Source: Salinigranum rubrum (lineage in GTDB: Archaea > Halobacteriota > Halobacteria > Halobacteriales > Haloferacaceae). Taken from it: DNA of 64,000 bases. Where the stretch lies: positions 1,302,001 through 1,366,000 of the forward strand of contig NZ_CP026309.1 of NCBI RefSeq assembly GCF_002906575.1, given 5' to 3'. Below are positions 34,730 to 42,747 of this stretch, one piece after another. The position numbers and the translations under genes were made by a program. The notes under the pieces are model-generated. The model saw nothing but the letters and a program-made list of their open reading frames with translations, was not told the origin of the DNA and searched no databases. Numbering within the stretch: the stretch's first letter is position 1; the number at the start of each line of letters is the position of its first letter.

Positions 34730-36391
34730 CTACTCCGCGGGGACCTCCGCCTCGCGGGCCTCCTCGACGCGCTGCATGACGCGGTCGGGGTGGACGTAGT
34801 ACTCGTTGACGAGCGCGGTGAACGTCCGGTAGTCGTTCACCCCGCGCTCCGCGAGGAACCGGAGGAAGCGCTCGCGGTTCCGCATCTCCCGGCGGAGTTC
34901 CGTCTGCGTCCAGCCGCGGTCGTCGCGGATGTCGTCGAGGAGCGTGCTGTCGAAGCGGTCGAAGCTGTCCGTCTCCGCGTTCCACGCGAAGGCGTTCGAG
35001 TAGTCGAGTTCGCCCGTCCGCTGGTCGATGCTGCCGATTTCGCCGATGCCCTTCGAGCGGCGAACGCGCTCGCCGTCGAACCGCGTGAGCGTCTGCACGC
35101 ACAGCAGGTCCAGCGACTGCACCATGGCCCGCGGGACGTTGATGGGCTCGTTCTCCAGTCGGTTGATCACCGTCTCGACGCTGTCGGCGTGCATGGTCGA
35201 GAACGTCGTGTGCCCGGTGTTCATCGCCTGGAACAGCGTCACGGCCTCCTCGCCGCGCACCTCGCCGACGATGATGAACTCGGGCCGGTGTCTGAGCGCC
35301 GACCGGAGGAGGTCGTACATGTCGATGTCCGCCCCCTCGTGGAGTCGGGTTCGCGTGACAGAAGAGAGCCAGTTGTCGTGATACAGCGTCAGTTCGCGGG
35401 TGTCCTCGATGGTCAGCACTTTCGACCGCGGCGGAATGAACATCGACACGGCGTTCATCGACGTCGTCTTCCCCGACGCCGTCCCGCCGGCGAAGATGAG
35501 CGAGCGGTTGTTCTCGATACAGAGCCACAGGTACGCCATCTGCTCGACCGAGAACGTCCCGTAGTCGATGAGGTCGATTGGCGTGAAGGGCTCGTCGGCG
35601 TACATCCGGAGGGTGAAGGCCGACCCCCGGGGGGTGACCTCCTCGCCCAGAGCCAACTCCGCGCGCGACCCGTTCGGGAGCGTCGTGCCGACGACGGGGT
35701 CGCCGACGCTGACGTGTCGCCCCGACCGCTGGGCGAGTCGGACGACGTAGTTGTCGAGTTTCTCCTGGTCGAACGTGACGCTCGTCTCGATGTCGGTGTA
35801 GCCGCTGTGGTAGACGAAGATGGGCAGGTCGTAGCCGTCACACGAGATGTCTTCGATGTGGGGGTCGTTCATCAGCGGCGTGACCCGGTCGTACCCGAGG
35901 AAGTCACGGACGAGGTAGTACCACAGCGCGTGGAACGTCCCGACGTCGATGTCGACGCCGTACTCGTTGAGGAGCGATTCGAGTTCTTCCCTGAGTGCAA
36001 TCGCGTCCAGTACGTCGGTTCCGTCCCGGTACAGGAGCGGGTCGCGGATGTCGCGTCGGACCCGTTCGAGGAGCGTCCTCCCGAACGCGTCGAGGTCGGG
36101 TTCGACCACGTTGTACCGGTGCTCGCTCGCCTCCTCGTCGTAGGTGACGACGACGTACGTGTACGGCGCGTTCACCCAGTAGCGTTCGACCTCATCGTGA
36201 CCGGGCGGAAGCGAGAACTCGCTCAGTGGCCCGTCCACCGACGGCTGCAACGGGCGATACTCGAACCCGCCGATACCGACCATCCCGAGTGCCCGCCGCA
36301 CGCCGCGTCGCAGTCCGCTGAGCGGTCCCGTGACCTCCTCCGTCGGCGACACCGGGTCCTCCCCGTCTTTCTCTGTAGTTTGCCGAGACAT
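34730..36391 (-). CDS. Type IV pilus assembly ATPase (PilB/TadA-like)
   Basis: A 553-residue secretion ATPase that powers pilin assembly at the membrane. Walker A is GGTASGKTTSMN. The Asp box region is EDTRELTLYHDNWLS, the Walker B region RPEFIIVGEVRG, and the His box follows in GHTTFSTMHADS. An N-terminal domain of about 250 residues precedes the ATPase core, as in haloarchaeal PilB proteins. I chose MSRQTTEK at 36391, because a TATA-like TTTATGC at 36429-36435 falls inside the longer frame that begins at 36433. Confidence 0.9.
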   Translation of the reverse strand: MSRQTTEKDGEDPVSPTEEVTGPLSGLRRGVRRALGMVGIGGFEYRPLQPSVDGPLSEFSLPPGHDEVERYWVNAPYTYVVVTYDEEASEHRYNVVEPDLDAFGRTLLERVRRDIRDPLLYRDGTDVLDAIALREELESLLNEYGVDIDVGTFHALWYYLVRDFLGYDRVTPLMNDPHIEDISCDGYDLPIFVYHSGYTDIETSVTFDQEKLDNYVVRLAQRSGRHVSVGDPVVGTTLPNGSRAELALGEEVTPRGSAFTLRMYADEPFTPIDLIDYGTFSVEQMAYLWLCIENNRSLIFAGGTASGKTTSMNAVSMFIPPRSKVLTIEDTRELTLYHDNWLSSVTRTRLHEGADIDMYDLLRSALRHRPEFIIVGEVRGEEAVTLFQAMNTGHTTFSTMHADSVETVINRLENEPINVPRAMVQSLDLLCVQTLTRFDGERVRRSKGIGEIGSIDQRTGELDYSNAFAWNAETDSFDRFDSTLLDDIRDDRGWTQTELRREMRNRERFLRFLAERGVNDYRTFTALVNEYYVHPDRVMQRVEEAREAEVPAE

Positions 36392-36477
36392 TACGGACTC
36401 CTGATACTGACGGGAGGTGAGCGGACCGAGCATAAAAACGTTCGTCCGGCCTTCTCAGGGGTGAGACTGAGAGCGTC

Positions 36478-36981
36478 TCAGTCGGTCCGGTCGATGGTGA
36501 GGAGCACCCCGCCGAAGACGAGGAGGAACACCACGCCGAGGGGGATGGGGATGCCGGGAAAGCCGCGGGTGAGAAGCAGGTACGTCGCGGCGGCGAGGAC
36601 GACGCCCGTCAGTCCGAGGAGCGCGCCGACGACTCTGACGGGGTCGACCGGGAGCGCCTCGACGCGCGCTTCGGCGAGGTAGTAGAGTATCGAGAAGACG
36701 AACGCGACGGCGAAGACGGCCGCGCCGACGGCCCACGCCTGGTAGGCGACGGCGATGGAGTTGCCGGCCTGAAACGAGATGGCCGACAGCGGGTCCAGTA
36801 TCAGGGTCCCCTCGGCGAACGGCACGCCGTAGGCGTACCTGATCTGGAGGAAGGGAAAGCGAACGAACAGCACGCTCCCGCCCGCCACCGAGGAGAGCAT
36901 CACGTTCCAGGGGATGAACGCCGACAGCCACGTCGACAGGACGGCGAGTTCCCCGGCGTACTCCGAGCGGACCCAGACCAT
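36478..36981 (-). CDS. Membrane protein of unknown function (DUF7549-like)
   Basis: A 167-residue protein with about four helices (WNVMLSSVAGGSVLFVRF, IAVAYQAWAVGAAVFAVAFV, VVGALLGLTGVVLAAATYLL, LGVVFLLVFGGVLLTI). The beginning MVWVRSEYAGELAVLSTWLS recalls a haloarchaeal family I believe is DUF7549. It is 86 bp upstream of the pilus ATPase start, so co-transcription is possible, but a TATA-like site separates them. Confidence 0.7.
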   Translation of the reverse strand: MVWVRSEYAGELAVLSTWLSAFIPWNVMLSSVAGGSVLFVRFPFLQIRYAYGVPFAEGTLILDPLSAISFQAGNSIAVAYQAWAVGAAVFAVAFVFSILYYLAEARVEALPVDPVRVVGALLGLTGVVLAAATYLLLTRGFPGIPIPLGVVFLLVFGGVLLTIDRTD

Positions 36982-37067
36982 ACCCGGAGGCCACGTCGAG
37001 AGCGAAAAAAGCTGTCGGGAGCGGGCGTTACGTTCATACGGGGGCGTACCTTACCCCCGCACGTCGA

Positions 37068-37559
37068 ATGAGGCGCGATTACTTCACGTTGGACGTCCAC
37101 GACGTCGATTGGGTCGACGAAGGCGGAACTCCCCAGCAGCCGCTGGTACGAATCGATTTCCACGGACCGCACGACTCACTCACAGAGCGCCTCTCTACCG
37201 CCGACGGTGACCTCCTCTCCGCGGCCGAGACTGACGTCGCGTTCCGACTCGTCGACACGCTCGACGACGGCGAGGACGGCGACACCGACGAGCCGAGCGG
37301 CGTGGTCGGCGTCACGAACCGGCTGACCGGCGACTTCATCCTCGAACTCAACGAGTCCGCCGAGAACGTCTTCCGGTTCATCAAGGCCGCACGCGAGTAC
37401 GGACGGCACGCCGACGCGGACGACGGGCGCTACCGGGTCGAGATAACGCTCGACGGCGACGACCTCGCCGTCTACGAGAAACAGACGTTCCTCGTCTACG
37501 ACGCCGACGGCCACCTCCTCCGCTCGGAGAGCCTCATCCCCTCGGGCGTCGAACTGTAA
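37068..37559 (+). CDS. DUF5793-like haloarchaeal protein
   Basis: A 163-residue soluble acidic protein. The opening MRRDYFTLDVHDVDWVDEGG and the closing YRVEITLDGDDLAVYEKQTF / LLRSESLIPSGVEL match my memory of DUF5793, a small conserved Halobacteria family of unknown function. Predicted alpha/beta fold, no catalytic motif. Confidence 0.8.
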   Translation: MRRDYFTLDVHDVDWVDEGGTPQQPLVRIDFHGPHDSLTERLSTADGDLLSAAETDVAFRLVDTLDDGEDGDTDEPSGVVGVTNRLTGDFILELNESAENVFRFIKAAREYGRHADADDGRYRVEITLDGDDLAVYEKQTFLVYDADGHLLRSESLIPSGVEL

Positions 37560-37689
37560 CTGTCCCTGAGCCGTCGCCGGTTCTCCTCCGTTCTCCGCTC
37601 GCCGTTCTCACGCGCCCGTGACCGGTGTCTCCCGCCGATTCCGACACGAAACCGCGGCGATTTAACCACCGCCGTTCGTATCCGGCCTC

Positions 37690-38319
37690 GTGAAGAACGT
37701 CACGGACCGGACGAGCAACCCCTTCGGGATGCGACCGGACTGTGCCCGCTTCGTTCCCGGCTACGGCGACGCAAACGCGCACTTTCACGTCATCGGCGAC
37801 CACCCCGGCGTCCACGGCGGTGCCGACACCGGCGTCCCGTTCACGAACGAGGCTGGCCACCGACTCCAGGCCGCACTCGCCGAGGCAGGACTCCTCGAAA
37901 CCACGGGCGACGAACCGACGGTCGACCGAACCTACCTCTCGTACCTCCACATGTGCGTCCCCGACGGCGACGCCCCGACGGAGGCCGACTACACGGAACT
38001 CGAACGCTACCTCGACGCCGAACTCCGCGCCATCGCGGCGCACGTCCTGCTCCCGGTCGGCGCGCGCGCGACGGCGTACGTCCTCAGGAACCACACGGCG
38101 CGGCCGGCCGACGACGGACTCGACCTGCACGCCCTGCACGGCACCGAGGTTCTGGGGTCGGGCTTTCTCGTGGTCCCCGTCCTCGACCCGGCGGAGTGGA
38201 CCGACGCGGAGCATGACCGACTCGTCGACGGCCTCCGCGAACTCCAGCGGACAGACTACCGCCGCGAGGTCGACCTCGGGCGGTTCCTCGCCGGGGACCA
38301 GCCGTATCACGTCCGGTGA
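37690..38319 (+). CDS. Uracil-DNA-glycosylase-fold protein, divergent
   Basis: A 209-residue protein starting at GTG (37690). Motif 1 resembles family 4 uracil-DNA glycosylases (HVIGDHPGVHGGADTGVPFT versus GEAPGxxED...GxPFVG) and NEAG follows as usual. The second active-site motif (normally HPS) reads LDPAEW here, and only two Cys are seen, so the iron-sulfur cluster is lacking. It may act on another base or be a non-catalytic relative. Confidence 0.75.
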   Translation: MKNVTDRTSNPFGMRPDCARFVPGYGDANAHFHVIGDHPGVHGGADTGVPFTNEAGHRLQAALAEAGLLETTGDEPTVDRTYLSYLHMCVPDGDAPTEADYTELERYLDAELRAIAAHVLLPVGARATAYVLRNHTARPADDGLDLHALHGTEVLGSGFLVVPVLDPAEWTDAEHDRLVDGLRELQRTDYRREVDLGRFLAGDQPYHVR

Positions 38320-38767
38320 CAGCGGTCGAGTCGGCGTCCGTTCTCGACCCAGTTAGCCGACGTCACGGCCGTCGGGAGTCGACACCGTCGTTCGACCGGA
38401 ACGTACACGAACGACCGTGTGGGATACGTTGTCATCTAACATTATCCAGTTATCTCCCTACTCGAACGAACAACATGATACTCAGTACTGAAACAATGGT
38501 TGTAATTGGCGGGAACACCACCTTTTTCAGCACATCTCTGCAATAGGGGAATGACGCGCGTGGTGTCACATGCCGCCGGGCGCGTCAGGCACCTGCAGGA
38601 CTGGTGCTCCTTGCAGTGGCTTGGTCAGTCCGGGGCCCGCCTCAGCCGCGGTCCCCGTTTGCCTTCGTTCACCGGCATCACGTCCTCGTTCTCGTCGGTC
38701 ACACGCTCCGGTACCGTGTGGTCTACGCCCGGAAACACTCATTACGTCGCCCTCGTGAGGGGACGGT
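38320..38767. other. 448-bp gene-free gap with an AT-rich island
   Basis: Bases about 38430-38546 are markedly AT-richer than the surroundings and hold a 23-codon frame (38475-38546, MILSTETMVVIGGNTTFFST) that I do not claim as a gene. A stem GGACTG (38598-38603) / CAGTCC (38626-38631) encloses GCTCCTTGCAGT, shared with 27858-27869. Confidence 0.45.
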
Positions 38768-39781
38768 ATGTCTACGAACTCGAGTCCGTCGCCGGGGACG
38801 GACGTTCGACGTATCCAGCTTGGGAACACCGTCTTCGAGGGAAAGAACGACGTCTACGTGCTCCACGAGGGGGACGAACTCGCACTCGTCGACGCGGGCG
38901 TTGCCCTCCCGGAGACCAGAGCGGAACTCGAATCGGGGCTGCGTGACCTCGGCTGTGCCCTCGACGACGTCGGCGACGTCGTTCTCACTCACTGGCACGC
39001 CGACCACGCGGGTCTCGCCGGAGAGATCCAGGCCGAGAGCGGCGCGACGGTCCACGTCCACGCCGCCGACGCCGACCTCGTCTCGGGGTCGGCGTCGGCG
39101 TGGGAGGACTACCGCGCCCGCGAGGAACGACGCTTCGAGGAGTGGCGGCTCCCGGCCGAGTCACGCGAGGCGCTCCGTTCGTTCATCGACACGCACTCCG
39201 ACGGCCGCGGCGAACCGGTCGACGTCTCTCCCATCGAGGACGGCGACCGCCTGCGCGTCGGCGGCGTCGACCTCACGGCCGTCCACCTGCCGGGACACGC
39301 GGCCGGCCTGTGTGGGTTCGCGTTCGAGCGCGAGGGTGCGAAAGAGGCGTTCGTCGGCGACGCCGTCCTCCCGAAGTACACGCCGAACGTCGGCGGCGCG
39401 GACCTCCGCGTCGACGCCCCGCTCCAGCAGTACGTCGAGAGCCTCGGACGGGTCGTCGACGCCGGATGGCGCCGCGCGTGGCCCGGTCACCGCGACCCCA
39501 TCGACGCGCCGACCGACCGAGCCCGGACGATTCTCGAACACCACCGCGAGCGGACGCGCCGCGTCGTCGGCGTGCTCGACGACCACGGCCCGTGCGACGT
39601 CTGGACCGTCTCGGCGCACCTCTTCGGCGACTTAAGGGAGATCCACATCCTGCACGGTCCCGGCGAGGCGTGGGCACACCTCGACCACCTCGCACACGCC
39701 GGCGCCGTCGAGCGTGACGGCCACGGGTACCGTCTCGTCGACCCCGCGGTGGACGTCGCGTCGCTGTTCCCCACCCTGTGA
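38768..39781 (+). CDS. Metallo-beta-lactamase-fold hydrolase
   Basis: A 337-residue MBL-fold enzyme. The metal motif is intact ([10 protein letters not shown]-x-H-x-D-H), with later ligands in [15 protein letters not shown] and the C-terminal AWPGHRDP. The last 90 residues form a winged-helix-like domain ([20 protein letters not shown]). This is the usual architecture of the lactamase-B2-like group. The substrate could be a thioester or other small molecule. Confidence 0.88.
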   Translation: MSTNSSPSPGTDVRRIQLGNTVFEGKNDVYVLHEGDELALVDAGVALPETRAELESGLRDLGCALDDVGDVVLTHWHADHAGLAGEIQAESGATVHVHAADADLVSGSASAWEDYRAREERRFEEWRLPAESREALRSFIDTHSDGRGEPVDVSPIEDGDRLRVGGVDLTAVHLPGHAAGLCGFAFEREGAKEAFVGDAVLPKYTPNVGGADLRVDAPLQQYVESLGRVVDAGWRRAWPGHRDPIDAPTDRARTILEHHRERTRRVVGVLDDHGPCDVWTVSAHLFGDLREIHILHGPGEAWAHLDHLAHAGAVERDGHGYRLVDPAVDVASLFPTL

Positions 39782-39875
39782 GCGGGCAGGTCCACCGTGG
39801 ACCGAGTCGCGCGGCGCCGTGAGCGGCGCGACCGGACACGAAACGTTGAAACGCGTCACCGGAAAACGAGAGGGT

Positions 39876-40160
39876 ATGGAACTGCGGGTCATCGACAAGA
39901 CGGACGAGCAACTCCGCCTCGAGATCGCCGGCGAGGACCACACGTTCATGAACGTCCTCAAGGGAAGCCTCCTGGAGACGCCGGGCGTCGCCGCGGCGAC
40001 GTACGACGTCAACCCCGAGCAGTCCGGCGGACAGACCGAACCGATCCTCACGCTGAAGACCGAATCGGGCGTCGACCCGCTCGACGCGCTCGCCGACGCG
40101 GCCGGGCGCGTCCAGGAGATGACGACCGCGTTCCGCGACGCGTTCGAGGCGGCGCTCTGA
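39876..40160 (+). CDS. rpoL: DNA-directed RNA polymerase subunit L (Rpb11-like)
   Basis: A 94-residue subunit that pairs with subunit D (Rpb3-like) in the assembly platform of archaeal RNA polymerase. The Rpb11 core is visible in [20 protein letters not shown], followed by a typical acidic end. The start at 39876 gives the standard length; the open frame upstream has no family similarity. Confidence 0.95.
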   Translation: MELRVIDKTDEQLRLEIAGEDHTFMNVLKGSLLETPGVAAATYDVNPEQSGGQTEPILTLKTESGVDPLDALADAAGRVQEMTTAFRDAFEAAL

Positions 40161-40323
40161 GTTCGGTTCGATTCACTCAATTCAGCCCGGTTCGCTGAGT
40201 TCGGCTCGACATCCGAGAGACGACTGACTCGCGCTCGCAGGCCGTCGGTTTAACCGTGGTGGCACTGAATCCTGATTCGTCAGCAGCGAGACCGCGTCTT
40301 CGGTCCTCGTTCTCTGGTCCACC

Positions 40324-41394
40324 ATGTCGGACACGAAATCAGCGTCCCCGTCCGCGTCCACGTCCACGTCGGAGGCCGCGAGCGAACCGAACGCCTCCGT
40401 CGACCGGCGGACGCTGGCGAAAGTCGGCGTCGGACTCGTCGCCGCTCTGGTCCTCATCTACCTCTTCGGGAGGGTCATCGGGTGGGGCGAGATCACGTCG
40501 GCCCTCGGCGAGGCGAACCTCTGGTGGGTCGTCCCGGCGTGTCTCTCCTCGCTGGTCTGCCTGGTGGTCTGGACGAAGTCGTGGGACGTCATCCTCGGCG
40601 TTCTCGGCGTCGACATCCCGTTTCGCTCGCTCGTCCCGATCTACTTCGCCGCGACGTTCGCCGACTACGTCACCCCGTTCGGGAAGGCCGGCGGCGGCCC
40701 GTTCATCGCGTACGTGCTCTCGACGGACGACCGCGCCTCCTATCAGGAGAGCCTCGCGGGCGTCGTCACGGCCGACCTGCTCAACCTCCTCCCGTTCTTC
40801 ACGTTCGCGGGGGTGGGCTTCGTCGCGCTGACGGCCACCGGCTCTCTCCCGTCGCGCGCCGACGCGCTCGTCCTCGGGCTCGCCGTCCTGGCGTTCGTGC
40901 TGCCGGGACTGCTCTTTTTGAGTTGGCGGAAGGAGGCGCTCGTCCGGCGGACCGTCGTCCGAATCGTCTCGCCCATCGCCGCCCGGACCGACCGCGTCTC
41001 GGTCGACTCGGCCCGCCACCGCGTCGTCGACTTCTACCGCCGCCTCGACGTCATCGCCGAACACCCGCGGACCCTCGCGTACACGCTCGTCTTCGCGTAC
41101 ACCGGCTGGGTGTTCTTCGCCGCGCCGCTGTACCTCGCCGGCCGGTCGCTGGGCGTCCCGCTGGACCCGTTGTTGGTATTGTTCATCGTCCCGGCGAGTA
41201 CACTCGCCGGCGTGACGCCGACGCCGGGCGGTCTCGGCGGCATCGAGGCGGCCGTCGTCGCCCTCCTCGTCGCGCTCACGCCGACGGCACCCTCGGCGGC
41301 CGCCGCCGTCGCACTCCTCTACCGCATCGCGAGCTACTGGTTCGTCGTGGCCGTGGCCGGCCTCGCGGCGCTGTACGAGGTCTACACCCACTGA
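40324..41394 (+). CDS. Lysylphosphatidylglycerol synthase TM-region / UPF0104-like flippase
   Basis: A 356-residue membrane protein with about eight helices. An acidic Ser/Thr-rich cytoplasmic head of about 30 residues precedes the LPG_synthase_TM fold, recognisable in AATFADYVTPFGKAGGGPFI and in the C-terminal AGVTPTPGGLGGIEAAVVAL. Family members are flippase-like or glycolipid-related (the AglD membrane region is similar). The exact lipid is unknown. Confidence 0.85.
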   Translation: MSDTKSASPSASTSTSEAASEPNASVDRRTLAKVGVGLVAALVLIYLFGRVIGWGEITSALGEANLWWVVPACLSSLVCLVVWTKSWDVILGVLGVDIPFRSLVPIYFAATFADYVTPFGKAGGGPFIAYVLSTDDRASYQESLAGVVTADLLNLLPFFTFAGVGFVALTATGSLPSRADALVLGLAVLAFVLPGLLFLSWRKEALVRRTVVRIVSPIAARTDRVSVDSARHRVVDFYRRLDVIAEHPRTLAYTLVFAYTGWVFFAAPLYLAGRSLGVPLDPLLVLFIVPASTLAGVTPTPGGLGGIEAAVVALLVALTPTAPSAAAAVALLYRIASYWFVVAVAGLAALYEVYTH

Positions 41395-41412
41395 TTGTCG
41401 GTCCCCCCGTCC

Positions 41413-42231
41413 CTACTCCGGAAGACGGACCGGGACGTCGCGCTCGGCGAGGTACTCCTTGACCTCGCGGATGGTGTACTCGTCGAAGTGGAAGATCGAG
41501 GCCGCGAGCGCCGCGTCGGCGTTCGCCTCGGTGAACACCTCGTAGGCGTGTTCGGGACCGCCACAGCCCGACGAGGCGATGACGGGCGTCGAGACGGTGT
41601 CGCAGACGGCTCGGGTGAGCGGGATGTCGTAGCCGTCCTTCGTGCCGTCGGTGTCGATGCTGTTGACGAACAGTTCGCCCGCACCTCTCGACTCGGCCTC
41701 CTTCGCCCACTCGACGACGTCGACGCCGGTTCCCTCGCGACCGCCCTTCACGGTGCACTCGAACCAGCACGACTCGCCGTCGACCTCCTCGTAGAACTCG
41801 CCGGATTCGTCGTATCGGCGGCGTGCGTCGACGGAGATGACGATACACTGCGAGCCGAACGCGCGCGCGCCCTCGTCGATGAGGTCGGGGTTTTCGAGGG
41901 CGGCGGTGTTGATCGACACCTTGTCCGCGCCCGCCCGGAGCGTCTCTTTGATGTCCTCTCTGGTTCGGATGCCGCCGCCGACCGTGAGCGGGATGAACAC
42001 CTCGTCGGCGACCTGCGACACCGTGTCGAGCATCGTCTCTCTGCCCTCCGCCGAGGCGGTGATGTCGAGGAAGACGAACTCGTCGGCGCCCGCCTCGTTG
42101 TACCGCTTCGCCATCTCGACGGGGTCGCCGGTGTACTTGAGGTCCTCGAAGTTGACGCCCGTGTAGACGGCCGCGTTCCCCTCGTCGTCGAGGTCGACGT
42201 CGATACAGGGGATGATTCGCTTCGTGAGCAT
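41413..42231 (-). CDS. hisF: Imidazole glycerol phosphate synthase subunit HisF
   Basis: A 272-residue cyclase subunit that makes imidazole glycerol phosphate and AICAR in histidine synthesis, using ammonia from HisH. The catalytic Asp11 (PCIDVD) and Asp135 (VISVDARRR) are present. Phosphate motifs are [11 protein letters not shown] and [12 protein letters not shown]. An insertion ([20 protein letters not shown]) fits known HisF loops. hisH is not next door in this window. Confidence 0.95.
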   Translation of the reverse strand: MLTKRIIPCIDVDLDDEGNAAVYTGVNFEDLKYTGDPVEMAKRYNEAGADEFVFLDITASAEGRETMLDTVSQVADEVFIPLTVGGGIRTREDIKETLRAGADKVSINTAALENPDLIDEGARAFGSQCIVISVDARRRYDESGEFYEEVDGESCWFECTVKGGREGTGVDVVEWAKEAESRGAGELFVNSIDTDGTKDGYDIPLTRAVCDTVSTPVIASSGCGGPEHAYEVFTEANADAALAASIFHFDEYTIREVKEYLAERDVPVRLPE

Positions 42232-42747
42232 TCCTACCGGAAACTCGCCGGGACCGGGTTTCACCGTTTCGTCTGCGGTGAGTCTTCGGACAGACGCGCG
42301 AGGGGACGCCGTGCGCCAGCAGGGCACTGCGGTGGCGCGGCCGGGGCGACTCCGGCCGCCCCGTCGCGCGAGGGATGAGGACCGAGCGAGCGGCGGGAGC
42401 GAGGTCCGAATCGGCTGGGGAGGACCGTGGCTTCACCGCCCTGGCGGCCGCGCGGTTTTCGTGCTCGCCGTCTCGAATCCGCTCTCACGAACGCCCAGCG
42501 GCCCGCTCCACGCTCACGGACGGCCGCAGGTCCACCCTCACAGATGCCAGTAGGATCGAACCGACTCGCACATCCACCCCGACGCGAACGTTCAAATACC
42601 AGCCCGGGACCAACGCCGCTCACCACGAGAGACGATGACCTGACCGACGACCACGGCGCGACACGCGGAGTGCGGTCCACCGCGTCGTGACCCCGAACGG
42701 GAACGAAACCGAGGCCGCCGTGTCCGCCCTACTGTCCCCTCGTCCAG
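42232..42747. other. 516-bp gene-free gap
   Basis: No supportable gene. It contains the second modular intergenic repeat (42343-42446) and, toward the GH13 gene, unremarkable GC-rich sequence. Confidence 0.5.
42343..42446. repeat. Modular intergenic repeat, copy 2
   Basis: In order: hairpin GGGGCG/CGCCCC (42343-42362), GCGCGAGGGATGAG (42366), variable Gly/Arg-codon-like segment, AATCGGCTGGGG (42409, 43 bp on) and end motif TCACCGCCCTGGCG (42433-42446). Same order and same internal distance as copy 1 at 30425. Confidence 0.65.

Noticed and set aside
32016-34799. A 927-codon plus-strand frame opposite the pilus platform and methyltransferase
   Set aside because: Repetitive Arg/Asp/Glu sequence with no motifs; the minus-strand genes have clear domains.
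34790-36682. A 630-codon plus-strand frame opposite the pilus ATPase
   Set aside because: Mirror of a conserved ATPase gene with Walker motifs; no domain in the plus frame.
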